Shown: positions 32,529 to 40,386 of the stretch, in pieces
Layout: each line of letters begins with the position of its first letter
Numbering within the stretch: position 1 is the stretch's first letter
Source of the DNA: CAYGYG01 sp964354155
GTDB taxonomy: Bacteria > Hydrothermota > Tepidihabitantia > SM23-42 > CAYGYG01
Reading direction: 5' to 3'
DNA length: 64,000 nucleotides
NCBI GenBank assembly: GCA_964354155.1
Contig: CAYGYG010000009.1
Location: 1 to 64,000, forward strand
Notes under the pieces: model-generated
What the model saw: the letters and a program-made list of their open reading frames with translations, nothing else
Database searches by the model: none
Told to the model about the DNA's origin: nothing
Translations under genes and position numbers: made by a program

Positions 32529-33098
32529 GTGGTACTGCTATTCTTCGTTTTTCTCGCCGTTGAGCCGGAAATAAGGGTGGGGTTGGTCTTTCCTCAATTC
32601 ATCGCGGGCGAGAACGAGATCGGCACACTTTTTAACCCCGCGGCTACGGTCTATCTTAGTCGCCAGGACTTCAGTTTCGGGATTTTTGGCGATGGTTATC
32701 TCAAACGGACCGACCCATACAGCGGCCGCTACTTCAAGGAATCTGGAGAGTACGCGGCCGCCCGGGCCTTGGGCATTGGCGGAGTACTGCGCTGGCGTTT
32801 CTTCTGGTTTGCCACCGGTAAGGTCGGGGGTGGTTACTATGGCGGCAGTATTGACCGGGCGGCGGTCGATAGTGCCGGCCGGGTCATGCAGGAGAGAGAC
32901 GGCCGGAGCTCGCTGGGCCTGTTCATGGCCTGGGATTTGTATCAGCGGATTGGCCGGTACAAGGTCGGCGGCGAATTCAAGATCAACTATGTACCTTTCG
33001 GCGCCGAATCCGGGGATTACGTATTACAGCAGAATGTCGATTCCTTCAAACGCGTGTCGCTTACCGGCATTGGCCTGAGCCTCTTGGTCGGTCTATGA
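32529..33098 (+). CDS. Hypothetical small outer-membrane protein
   Basis: A 189-residue protein with a GTG start, a short hydrophobic N-terminus (VLLFFVFLAVEPE) and alternating hydrophobic/polar beta strands rich in Gly, Phe and Tyr (FSFGIFGDGYLKR, LGIGGVLRWRFFWFATGKV, RYKVGGEFKINYVPFG). It ends with a strand LSLLVGL. This suggests a small beta-barrel. No family is recognised. It overlaps the DUF2330 gene by four bases (ATGA), so translation is probably coupled. Confidence 0.6.
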   Translation: MVLLFFVFLAVEPEIRVGLVFPQFIAGENEIGTLFNPAATVYLSRQDFSFGIFGDGYLKRTDPYSGRYFKESGEYAAARALGIGGVLRWRFFWFATGKVGGGYYGGSIDRAAVDSAGRVMQERDGRSSLGLFMAWDLYQRIGRYKVGGEFKINYVPFGAESGDYVLQQNVDSFKRVSLTGIGLSLLVGL

Positions 33099-34153
33099 AG
33101 CGCCATTGGGCAGTCGCCACGGTGTTGTTGGGGTCAGGATATCTTACCGCCGCCCGGGGCCTCATCATCAGCCCGGTGCCGCACACGACGTTCTGCAGCG
33201 GCCAGGCCGCCATCATCCATTACGGCGCCGGCCGGGAAGAATTGCACGTCCTCTACAAGGGGTCGCTCAATCCTTATCGCTCAAGCCTCTGGCTCATCCC
33301 GGTACCGGCCGAGCCGACGATCGGCGATTTTCAAATACCGGTTCTCGATCAGCTGTCCCGGCTTTCCGCCCCGGTTCGTCATGGCGTGGTGCGGAGCCGC
33401 GGTTGCTACGGCTACGTCACCACCGGGTTTTCCGAGGCGAATGATGGATATGATCTTGACAAAGTCGAATTGCTCGAAGCCAATATCGCCGGGGTGAACG
33501 CGGTGAGCGTGATTCACACCGACAATGTGGATTCGCTGAGCCAGTGGGTCCGCGATCGCCATTACATCTGGTTGTCCGGGTATGAAGACGCGATCGACTA
33601 CTACCTCAGGCAAGGATGGACCTGGTTTGTGGCGGTCAAGACCGACTCGGGTCATCCCTACGAGGGGTGCGCGGTCAGCCTTTCCTTCAACAGCGCCGAA
33701 CCGGTTCTGCCCCTTGAGATTCTGAAGGAGGACCCCTTCTCGAGTAAGAACTATGACCAGAAGTTCGCCGTCTACGTTACCATTGTCGCCGACGAAAAGA
33801 AATCGGGCGAGGGTTTCGACCTGCGTTATGCCAACCGGCTGGACGACGATGAATGGAAGGCGGCGGCAACGGATATGCCCGGACTGCAAGGTCTGCTCAA
33901 GAGCGGCGATTACGTGACGAAGCTGAGCCAGCGGTACGGAAAGGCGGGAGAAATCCGGGGTGATCTGGTGCTCAAGAAGGCTCCGGATACTAAGGAATAC
34001 CGGAGCATAATCAGTGAAGAAATCTACCAATACTACAATGAGGCGGGCAATTGTCTGTTGTGGCTGATTGCTTGTTACCCGTGTTACCTGGTGGGACGCA
34101 AGATCGTGCGCCGTGCTCGACACCGACGGTCCAGCGGCACCCAAGCCGAGTGA
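33095..34153 (+). CDS. DUF2330 domain protein
   Basis: A 352-residue protein of the DUF2330 type. After a signal peptide it shows SGQAAIIHYGAGREELHVLY near residues 30-49 and SSLWLIPVPAEP, then the WLSGYEDAIDYYLRQGWTWF block and FAVYVTIVADEKK. A C-terminal membrane segment (CLLWLIACYPCYLVG, near 325-340) ends in a basic tail. Members are exported, membrane-anchored proteins of unknown function. It is the last gene of the TonB-receptor operon. The Cys-rich last membrane segment is noteworthy. Confidence 0.78.
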   Translation: MKRHWAVATVLLGSGYLTAARGLIISPVPHTTFCSGQAAIIHYGAGREELHVLYKGSLNPYRSSLWLIPVPAEPTIGDFQIPVLDQLSRLSAPVRHGVVRSRGCYGYVTTGFSEANDGYDLDKVELLEANIAGVNAVSVIHTDNVDSLSQWVRDRHYIWLSGYEDAIDYYLRQGWTWFVAVKTDSGHPYEGCAVSLSFNSAEPVLPLEILKEDPFSSKNYDQKFAVYVTIVADEKKSGEGFDLRYANRLDDDEWKAAATDMPGLQGLLKSGDYVTKLSQRYGKAGEIRGDLVLKKAPDTKEYRSIISEEIYQYYNEAGNCLLWLIACYPCYLVGRKIVRRARHRRSSGTQAE

Positions 34154-34290
34154 GCAGATAACGCCTTCCTGCGGGGCAACAATTCCTGTTTACAAGTCGT
34201 ACGATTCTGGGTAGAATCATCATCAGCCGACGATTACCGGGAAAGGGTCGTCGGGTGATTGGATCTCTAACCAAAAGGTAGGGTCTTGTG

Positions 34291-34518
34291 ATGTTTGTTG
34301 TCCTTGTGATTACTCAGGTTCTGGCGAGCCTCTCTCTCTTGGGCAGCCTGGTCAAAGGTCTGGGTGGTCTGGCGATTATCGGTAACATGGCGCTGGTGGT
34401 CTTGCTGGCCTGGCTTACGGTTCGGGTGCGCGTCAAAATGACCAGAAAGGAAAAGGAAAACTTGCGCGCCCGAATCGACGAACTGGAAAAGAAAATCGAG
34501 TCAATAACCAAAAAGTAA
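34291..34518 (+). CDS. Small membrane protein with coiled-coil tail (75 aa)
   Basis: A 75-residue protein with two short hydrophobic segments (VVLVITQVLASLSLLGSLV and GLAIIGNMALVVLLAWLTV) followed by a charged coiled coil (MTRKEKENLRARIDELEKKI). The ATG is preferred to a GTG three bases earlier because it leaves better spacing from AGGTAGGG. A possible promoter upstream (TTTACA, 17 nt, TAGAAT, near 34189-34217) has an atypical spacer for this window. No family is recognised. Confidence 0.55.
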   Translation: MFVVLVITQVLASLSLLGSLVKGLGGLAIIGNMALVVLLAWLTVRVRVKMTRKEKENLRARIDELEKKIESITKK

Positions 34519-34569
34519 TAGACGCTTCAGTCATTTCCCGGAACGGTATTTTTTTAGTCAGGAGGTAAG

Positions 34570-35664
34570 ATGAGGAAGCTACTCCTATCCGCATGCTGTT
34601 TGCTTTTAACCTTCTGCGGTCAGACCCAGGCCATCAAGATCGGAGTGGCCGGACCGATGACCGGCGACCAGGCCAAGATGGGCCTGGATATCTATCAGGG
34701 TGCGCTGCTTGCGGCCGAAGAATGGAATGCACGTGGCGGTGCACTGGGCAAGAAGATAGTCATCATCCAGGTCGACGACCGGCACGACCCCAAGGAAGCA
34801 GTCAGCGTTGCCAACAAACTCATCAGCGACAAGGCAGTCGGGGTCGTCGGACATCTCAACTCCAACTGTTCGATTCCAGCGTCCCAGGTTTACCACGAAT
34901 TCGGCGTGATTCAGATAACGCCTTCCTCGACCAATCCCCAGTTGACCGAGCAGGGGTACAACAATGTTTTCCGGGTCTGCGGCCGGGATGACCAGCAGGG
35001 ATCGGTCGGGGCGAAGTTCGTGGTCAGTGTTCTCAAGAGGAGGCGAATCGCGGTGCTGCACGACAAGACAACGTATGGCCAGGGACTCGCCGATGAATTC
35101 GTGCGTAACGTGACCCAGGACCAGACTACCAAGGTGGTGGCCTACGAAGGTATTCTACAGGGCGACAACGATTTTACCGCGGTACTGACCAAGACCAAAG
35201 CACAGAGGCCGGACGCGGTTTATTTCGGGGGCGTCTATCCAGAGGCCGGTCTTTTGGCGAAACAGATGCACCAACTCGGCCTGAAGGTGCCTTTCATTTC
35301 GGGCGATGCGGCCTTCGACAAGAAGTTCATTGAAATCGGCGGCGAAGCAACCGAAGGTTCGTACCTTTCCTTCAGTCCTTCGTTCGAGGGTCAGCCCAGC
35401 GCCAGAAAATTCCTTGATGCCTATAAGACCCGATTCGGTGAGCCGGGACCATACTCGGTTTACGCCTATGATGCCGCGAATATCATTCTCCATGGCATCG
35501 CCAACGCCGGCGCTGCCGATGGCGCAAAAGTCGCTGAGGCAATCCACAGCTTGGCTTACGAAGGCGCGATGGGCAAGATTCAGTTCGACCAGAGGGGCGA
35601 CGTCCTGATCGCACCCTACATCTTCTGGACGGTCAAGGATGGGAAATTCGTGCCGGTTGAGTAG
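34570..35664 (+). CDS. Branched-chain amino acid ABC transporter substrate-binding protein (LivJ/LivK-like)
   Basis: A 364-residue periplasmic binding protein, type 1 fold. The lipoprotein signal LLLTFC|GQ ends near residue 16. Then come KIGVAGPMTGDQAKMGLDI near 22-40, VVGHLNSNCSIPASQVYHEF near 94-113 and ITPSSTNPQLTE, the serine/threonine ligand-contact block, followed by AVLHDKTTYGQGLADEF and PDAVYFGGVYPEAGLLAKQM. AGGAGG precedes the ATG. No permease or ATPase gene is adjacent, so the ABC partners must lie elsewhere or the protein serves as a sensor. The ligand may be leucine/isoleucine/valine or another amino acid. Confidence 0.9.
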   Translation: MRKLLLSACCLLLTFCGQTQAIKIGVAGPMTGDQAKMGLDIYQGALLAAEEWNARGGALGKKIVIIQVDDRHDPKEAVSVANKLISDKAVGVVGHLNSNCSIPASQVYHEFGVIQITPSSTNPQLTEQGYNNVFRVCGRDDQQGSVGAKFVVSVLKRRRIAVLHDKTTYGQGLADEFVRNVTQDQTTKVVAYEGILQGDNDFTAVLTKTKAQRPDAVYFGGVYPEAGLLAKQMHQLGLKVPFISGDAAFDKKFIEIGGEATEGSYLSFSPSFEGQPSARKFLDAYKTRFGEPGPYSVYAYDAANIILHGIANAGAADGAKVAEAIHSLAYEGAMGKIQFDQRGDVLIAPYIFWTVKDGKFVPVE

Positions 35665-35810
35665 CGGTGAAGAAGATTCCAGGTCTTCTCCAATTTGGGT
35701 GGGTCGATTTCGGTCATTTTCTTGGGGATCGGGAAGCAACTTCTAGATATTCGAGTTTTGTGCGATGAATCGCACCGCTACCTACTTCCAGTTTCGGATT
35801 TGCTTAAGAC

Positions 35811-36392
35811 TTAAGACAGGGTCTTAAGGACGCGTTTGCAGATTTCTTTCAGGGTTTCAAAGACGCCGACACCCTGACTGGCAACTCCCTCGAAGTAGGG
35901 GTAGCTGCCCTGTGAGTTTAGTATCTTCTGGATCTCGGCAACCGAGTTGATATTCGGCAGATCCCGCTTGTTATACTGAAGAACGAGAGGGATCCGATCG
36001 AGCGAGAGGCTATAGCTTTGCAGATTGTCGAGCATGTTCTGAAAGCTCTCGATGTTCACATCGTACCTTTCGATCTGAGAATCGGCCACAAAGACAATAC
36101 CGTCAACACCCCTGAGAATCAACTTCCTCGAAGCATTGTAGAAGACCTGACCCGGCACCGTGTACAGATGAAATCTGGTCTTGAAACCCTTGATCGTGCC
36201 CAAATCGACCGGCAGGAAGTCAAAGAAAAGCGTACGGTCAAGTTCGGTGGCCAGGCTGATCAGCTTACCCTTAATCTCCGGGTTCAGCTTGGTGAAGATG
36301 TATTTGATATTGGTGGTTTTACCGCCCAGTCCCGGACCATAGTAGACGATCTTGCAGTTGATTTCGCGGGAAGCATAGTTGATCAGAGCCAT
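35811..36392 (-). CDS. mglA: MglA-like small GTPase
   Basis: A 193-residue Ras-like GTPase of the MglA family. The P-loop is GPGLGGKTT at residues 19-27, the switch region is LATELDRTLFFDFLP, then YTVPGQVFYNASRKLIL, VFVADSQ, and the base-binding YNKRDLP near 139-145. Roadblock/LC7 protein MglB, its GTPase-activating partner, is encoded 8 bases upstream. The pair sets cell polarity, which in gliding bacteria steers motility. No motility genes are seen here. Confidence 0.92.
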   Translation of the reverse strand: MALINYASREINCKIVYYGPGLGGKTTNIKYIFTKLNPEIKGKLISLATELDRTLFFDFLPVDLGTIKGFKTRFHLYTVPGQVFYNASRKLILRGVDGIVFVADSQIERYDVNIESFQNMLDNLQSYSLSLDRIPLVLQYNKRDLPNINSVAEIQKILNSQGSYPYFEGVASQGVGVFETLKEICKRVLKTLS

Positions 36393-36400
36393 CCGATCTC

Positions 36401-36901
36401 CTAAAACCCGAAGAGCTTGTCCAGTTCCTCTTCGGCGGCTTTTGTGAAGTCAGAGTCTATTTTCGATGACTTCTTCGGCGGGCCATGATCGATCTTTTTG
36501 AAGATATTAGCGAATACCCGGTCTAAGGCTTCGGCCGTGGCTCTGGTTTTGATACGAACCAACCCCAGCGTTGTGCGCTGATCGAAGATCACCGCGAGAA
36601 TGACCCGGTCGGCGACGAGGCTGATGTAGATGTTCTCTTTCTCACCCTGGTGGAAGATTGTGCCGAACTCGCGCTCGCCGATCAGGCTCGCCAGCTGGGA
36701 AGTAGCGGCGAAATCGGCCGCCGAGAGAGTGGCAAAAGACGAAAGGTCGATGCGGGAGGTATCGCCGGTTGACGTAATCAACTGCCCGGCCTTGTCAATC
36801 AGCATGGCCGTCTTCGAATTGGTCGAGGCAATTAACTTGTTGAGGACGTCGTTAATCGCCCAGAATTCCTCTTCGAATATATTAATACCTTCTTGAGACA
36901 T
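36401..36901 (-). CDS. mglB: Roadblock/LC7 domain protein (MglB-like)
   Basis: A 166-residue roadblock/LC7 protein. It has LNKLIASTNSKTAMLIDKAG near 17-36 and LSAADFAATSQLASLIGERE near 58-77, then FHQGEKENIYISLVADRVIL and the FDQRTTLGLVRI strand. MglB homologues dimerise and activate the MglA GTPase. It is the first gene of the mglBA pair. A long acidic/lysine C-terminal tail (from about 125) is not part of the fold. Confidence 0.9.
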   Translation of the reverse strand: MSQEGINIFEEEFWAINDVLNKLIASTNSKTAMLIDKAGQLITSTGDTSRIDLSSFATLSAADFAATSQLASLIGEREFGTIFHQGEKENIYISLVADRVILAVIFDQRTTLGLVRIKTRATAEALDRVFANIFKKIDHGPPKKSSKIDSDFTKAAEEELDKLFGF

Positions 36902-36927
36902 GACCCGGTTCCATCATTAAGATTACT

Positions 36928-36955
36928 ATTCTATCCGGTAAGGGGCGGTTGTAAA
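36928..36955 (-). promoter_or_regulatory. Promoter of mglBA
   Basis: On the minus strand, TTTACA (36955-36950), a 16-nt spacer and TAGAAT (36933-36928), about 27 nt before the ATG at 36901. Confidence 0.65.
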
Positions 36956-36969
36956 GAGAAAAGAACGGA

Positions 36970-37079
36970 CGCAAGCTTACGGTGTGTCCCGAAAGGGCGG
37001 TAAATCTTACGATAGTGGGCCGGTCCGGCAATGCGACCTCAATCCGGCATGTCGCCGAGGGATTTGGATAGAAAGATAA
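36970..37079 (-). pseudogene. Relic of a type-A sorting tail
   Basis: In one minus-strand frame the stretch reads LSFYPNPSATCRIEVALP, then DRPTIVRFTALSGHTV, the start of a FlgD-like/type-A secretion tail (YPNP...). It has no start, no domain before it and no GVYFYRL end. It lies between the por terminator and the mglBA promoter, so it is a remnant of a lost secreted-protein gene. Confidence 0.4.
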
Positions 37080-37106
37080 GGGGGGTGCGGGACGGCACCC
37101 CCCTTT
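37078..37106 (-). terminator. Rho-independent terminator of the por operon
   Basis: GGGGGGTGC (37080-37088) and GCACCCCCC (37095-37103) form a 9-bp stem with a 6-nt loop, 8 bases after the stop of porB. On the minus strand it is followed by TTATCTTTC. Confidence 0.75.
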
Positions 37107-37113
37107 CAATCTT

Positions 37114-38040
37114 CTACTGACCTTCCTGATGGCGTTTCAGCAGTCGATCCCACTTGAAGTCAAACTCGGCTTGAATGCGATCGATCATCGCCTGGTCCTT
37201 GGCCTTGAAGATGTGGGCAAACCGGTCCTGAATCTTCAGGAATTCGACCACGGGTTTCTTTTCTTTGGGCATGATCGAAATGCGGTACTTCCGGTTCTCA
37301 TACTCATAGAGCGGCCAGAAGCAGGTTTCCACTGCCAACCGGCTTATATCGAGTGTTTTCTCCGGAGGATAGCCCCAGCCCAGGCGGCAGGGCGAAAAGA
37401 TGTTGATGAAACTGGGTCCATCGGTGGCCAGTGCTTTCCGGACCTTGGTTACGAGGTCGTTCCAGTAGGCGATCGTGGCCTGGGCCGCATAGGGGATGTC
37501 ATGGGCGATGATGATTTCGGTAAGATCCTTGCGCGGCTGCATCTTGCCGGGGATGACTTTGCCCGCTACCGAAGTCGTCGTGTGGGCGCCGGTCGGCGTT
37601 GCCGAGGAACGCTGAATGCCCGTGTTCATGTAGGCCTGGTTGTCGTAGCAGACATAGAGCATGCGGTGACGCCGTTCAATCGCGCCGGACAGAGCCTGAA
37701 TCCCGATGTCGTAAGTGCCGCCGTCGCCGCCCACCGCGATGAAGTCGATGTCCTTGGTGATTTTGCCCATTTTCTTCTGCGCCCGGTAAGCCGCTTCGAC
37801 CCCGCTGATTGTTGCCGCAACGTTCTCAAAGGCGTTGTGGATATAGGGCACCTTCCATGCCGTGTACGGGAAGATCGTGGTAACGACTTCGGCACAACCG
37901 GTAGCCAGGCCGACCACAACCGGGCGTTCTGCGGCCAACAACACCTGGCGCAGTGCGATCGTGGCGCCGCAGCCGGCACAGGCGCGATGACCGCCGGCCA
38001 AAAGGTCGGTTTTCTTTGCCAGTTCTCGCAAGTTCGCCAT
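37114..38040 (-). CDS. porB: 2-oxoacid:ferredoxin oxidoreductase beta subunit (PorB-like)
   Basis: A 308-residue TPP-binding beta subunit. GHRACAGCGATIAL near residues 17-30 provides iron-sulfur ligands and GLATGCAEVV follows. The TPP motif is GGDGGTYDIGIQALSGA near 104-120, then YDNQAYMNTGIQRSSATP near 131-148. It oxidises pyruvate or another 2-oxoacid to acyl-CoA plus CO2 and passes electrons to ferredoxin. It is the last gene of a gamma-delta-alpha-beta operon and is followed by a terminator. Pyruvate is the commonest substrate for this architecture, but ketoisovalerate cannot be excluded. Confidence 0.92.
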   Translation of the reverse strand: MANLRELAKKTDLLAGGHRACAGCGATIALRQVLLAAERPVVVGLATGCAEVVTTIFPYTAWKVPYIHNAFENVAATISGVEAAYRAQKKMGKITKDIDFIAVGGDGGTYDIGIQALSGAIERRHRMLYVCYDNQAYMNTGIQRSSATPTGAHTTTSVAGKVIPGKMQPRKDLTEIIIAHDIPYAAQATIAYWNDLVTKVRKALATDGPSFINIFSPCRLGWGYPPEKTLDISRLAVETCFWPLYEYENRKYRISIMPKEKKPVVEFLKIQDRFAHIFKAKDQAMIDRIQAEFDFKWDRLLKRHQEGQ

Positions 38041-38041
38041 A

Positions 38042-39211
38042 TCAGCTCCTTACCCCGTAATAAGTGATCGGGGCGGTTACCTTTCCTTGGTTCCGGATAT
38101 CAAACAGCTGCCGGTAGATTTCCTTGATATCCTCAATGCTGATATCGCGTCCGCCCAGTCCGTAGACGTAGTTGGCCAGCAACGGCTTGGTCGGCTCGTC
38201 GTAGAGGATCGAGCGTGTTTCAATGTAGAGCTGGCCGCCGTTGGTCGAAAAGCTGTCGGAGCGGTCCATGACCCCGACGACTTTGAGTTTCTTGAGTGCG
38301 GCCTTGAGCATGGCGACGGGAAAGGGACGAAAAACCCGGAGCTTGATAAGGCCGGCCTTCTTACCTTCCCGGCGTAACTCGTCGACCGCGATCCGTGCAG
38401 TGCCGACGGTCGAACCCATTGCCAGGAGCGCGACTTCGGCGTCCTCACAACGGTATTCCTCGAGAATGGGATAACCGCGCTTGAAGCGCTGGCTGAACTG
38501 TTTGTTCACTTCCTCGATTGCCGGCAGAACATGGTTCATGGCGTCGATCTCCGACATCTTGTGCTCGAAGTAGTAGTCCTGTAAATCAAGCCCACCCACG
38601 GTGAAGGGTTTGTCGACGTTGAGCAGCGAGTACTTGGCTTCCCGCGTGCCGACGAAGCTCTTCACGGCTGGGTCATCAAGCAATTCGATGTTCTCCATGG
38701 CGTGGCTGATGATGAAACCGTCGATGGTGATCATTACCGGGAGCAGTGTCTTCTCCGCAATCAGCACGGCCTGAAGGACCGAATCATATGCTTCCTGCGT
38801 ACGCTCGGTCAAGATCTGAATCCATCCCGCATCCCGGGCACCCATCGAATCAGAGTGATCACAGTGGATGTTGATGGGGCTGGAAAGCGAGCGGTTGACC
38901 AGGCAGAGGACGATGGGCAGTCGCAAACCGGCCGCGATATAGAGAATCTCATACATCAGGGCCAGTCCCTGGGAGGAAGTCCCGGTCATAACCCGGGCTC
39001 CGGCCGCCGCCGCACCAACACATGCGCTCATCGCCGAATGCTCGCTTTCAACCGCGACATACTCGGTATCCACCTGGCCATTGGCGACAAAGCCAGAAAA
39101 GATCTGGACAATCTCGGTGGCGGGGGTAATCGGATATGCGGCGACGACGTCAGGGTTGATCTGCCGCATGGCCTCGGCCATTGCTTCATTGCCGGTTCGT
39201 GCGACAATCAT
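38042..39211 (-). CDS. porA: 2-oxoacid:ferredoxin oxidoreductase alpha subunit (PorA-like)
   Basis: A 389-residue alpha subunit. It starts with VARTGNEAMAEAMRQINPDV and YPITPATEIVQIFSG near 24-38, then EYVAVESEHSAMSACVGAAA near 46-65, RVMTGTSSQGLALMYE and the domain with GVMDRSDSFSTNGGQLYIE. The start is the ATG at 39211: it follows GGAGG by 5 bases and overlaps the delta subunit stop by ATGA, whereas a longer reading would run into the delta gene. One base separates its stop from the beta subunit start. It binds the pyrophosphate side of the TPP active site. Confidence 0.92.
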   Translation of the reverse strand: MIVARTGNEAMAEAMRQINPDVVAAYPITPATEIVQIFSGFVANGQVDTEYVAVESEHSAMSACVGAAAAGARVMTGTSSQGLALMYEILYIAAGLRLPIVLCLVNRSLSSPINIHCDHSDSMGARDAGWIQILTERTQEAYDSVLQAVLIAEKTLLPVMITIDGFIISHAMENIELLDDPAVKSFVGTREAKYSLLNVDKPFTVGGLDLQDYYFEHKMSEIDAMNHVLPAIEEVNKQFSQRFKRGYPILEEYRCEDAEVALLAMGSTVGTARIAVDELRREGKKAGLIKLRVFRPFPVAMLKAALKKLKVVGVMDRSDSFSTNGGQLYIETRSILYDEPTKPLLANYVYGLGGRDISIEDIKEIYRQLFDIRNQGKVTAPITYYGVRS

Positions 39212-39495
39212 TTGACCTCCCTTTCCATGGTAATCGCGTTGGCCTTGGGCGGACATTCATAGGCGCAGATGCCGCAGCCTTTGCAGAAGTCATAGTCGAT
39301 CCCGGTGACCTTGCCGTTTTCCACGATGATTGCCGAATCCGGGCAGTAGATCCAGCAGAGGTAGCACTGGACGCACTTGTCTTTATGCCAGATCGGCCGC
39401 TCGCTGCGCCAATCGCCGGTTTTGAATTCTCGCGACGTACCGCCTTCGGGGATGACACAGCCGATCTCGAGTTCGGTCCATTTCTTGAGCTTCAT
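39208..39495 (-). CDS. porD: 2-oxoacid:ferredoxin oxidoreductase delta subunit (ferredoxin)
   Basis: A 95-residue ferredoxin-like subunit with two [4Fe-4S] motifs: CVQCYLCWIYCPDSAI near 41-56 and CKGCGICAYECPPKAN near 72-87. It carries electrons from the TPP/iron-sulfur core to external ferredoxin. It overlaps the gamma subunit gene by four bases upstream and the alpha subunit by four downstream, which makes co-translation likely. Confidence 0.93.
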   Translation of the reverse strand: MKLKKWTELEIGCVIPEGGTSREFKTGDWRSERPIWHKDKCVQCYLCWIYCPDSAIIVENGKVTGIDYDFCKGCGICAYECPPKANAITMEREVK

Positions 39496-40070
39496 CCTTC
39501 AATGACCTCCTCATAGGCTTTCTCGATGGCCTTGACGTTACCGTCGACGATCTGCGGCCGGCCCGGGAATTTCTTCTCAAGTTTCCCGCGCACCGACTTG
39601 ACAGTCTCTTTGAAGTCGAGGATCCGGGTAACCTTGATCATGGCCCCGAGCATCGGGGTGTTGGGGATGTCGCGACCCAGTATTTCCTTCGATATCTTGC
39701 TGGCATCGACGACATAGATTTTCTGCTTCTTGCCAAGATTGAGTTTCTTACGAAGAACGTCGGGCTTGTCCTGAGTATTGATAAGAAGAACGCCGTCCTC
39801 TTTCAAGCCATCGGTGACCGGGACGCTGGCAATCAAGCTTGCGTCGAGAATCACCACGATGTCCGGATTTTTCACGCCGCAGTGTTGGAAGATCGGCGCG
39901 TCCGAAAGCCGATTGAACGCCTGGACCGGCGCACCCATTCTTTCCGGACCGTACTCCGGAAACCCCTGGATGTGCTTTCCGGTGTCCATGGCGGCATCGG
40001 CAAAGAGCAGTGCCGCGGTTTTGGCCCCCTGGCCACCCCGGCCGTGCCACCTAATCTCTAAAAGAGCCAT
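39492..40070 (-). CDS. porG: 2-oxoacid:ferredoxin oxidoreductase gamma subunit
   Basis: A 192-residue gamma subunit: EIRWHGRGGQGAKTAALLFA at residues 5-24, FPEYGPERMGAPVQAFNRLS near 37-56, then DIVVILDASLIASVP and TPMLGAMIKVTRILD. It forms the entry of the operon and starts 11 bases after AGGAGG. The order gamma-delta-alpha-beta is the classic one for the four-subunit enzyme. Confidence 0.92.
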   Translation of the reverse strand: MALLEIRWHGRGGQGAKTAALLFADAAMDTGKHIQGFPEYGPERMGAPVQAFNRLSDAPIFQHCGVKNPDIVVILDASLIASVPVTDGLKEDGVLLINTQDKPDVLRKKLNLGKKQKIYVVDASKISKEILGRDIPNTPMLGAMIKVTRILDFKETVKSVRGKLEKKFPGRPQIVDGNVKAIEKAYEEVIEG

Positions 40071-40235
40071 GTCGGCCTCCTAATCTTAAGGCAAACGAAT
40101 AGAATCGAAAATGTGGCTAAGACACTATCCTACAGGGTCGGGCAACCCTAACTCTTGGATTACTGGCAATTGTAGGATGAACGTCACCTGTTGTCTTTGA
40201 TCCGCAAATCAGCGCAACAGGCCGGGCGTTCTTCT

Positions 40236-40263
40236 ATTATACTCGGATTATCCGATTTGTCAA
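40236..40263 (-). promoter_or_regulatory. Promoter of porGDAB with operator-like palindrome in the spacer
   Basis: On the minus strand, TTGACA (40263-40258), a 16-nt spacer and TATAAT (40241-40236). The spacer carries the perfect 13-bp palindrome TCGGATAATCCGA (40243-40255), which would allow a repressor to block RNA polymerase. The leader to the ATG is about 160 nt. Confidence 0.75.
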
Positions 40264-40300
40264 GACAGGGACTGAGCTGGTAGGTGACTCGCATCGGATA

Positions 40301-40323
40301 TGTGGGAGCGACATCCTTGTCGC
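40301..40323. repeat. REP-like hairpin
   Basis: TGTGGGAGCGACATCCTTGT followed by CGC: GCGACA (40308-40313) pairs with TGTCGC (40318-40323) around TCCT. The wording GGGAGCGACA-xxxx-TGTCGC recalls REP sequences of Pseudomonas and others. Only one copy was seen here. Confidence 0.4.
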
Positions 40324-40337
40324 GAAAAGAAGCTCAT

Positions 40338-40368
40338 AAAAAAATACGGGGCACAACCGTGCCCCGTA
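40338..40368 (-). terminator. Rho-independent terminator of the 40387-42339 gene
   Basis: TACGGGGCAC (40345-40354) and GTGCCCCGTA (40359-40368) form a perfect 10-bp stem with a 4-nt loop. On the minus strand it is followed by TTTTTTT, 18 bases after the gene's stop, so it ends this transcript. Confidence 0.9.
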
Positions 40369-40386
40369 CTTCAGATGCAATTCAAG

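Noticed and set aside
36882..37109. 75-codon frame as an intact gene
   Set aside because: It begins inside a terminator and ends through the mglBA promoter; only its middle resembles a sorting tail, so it is listed as a relic.
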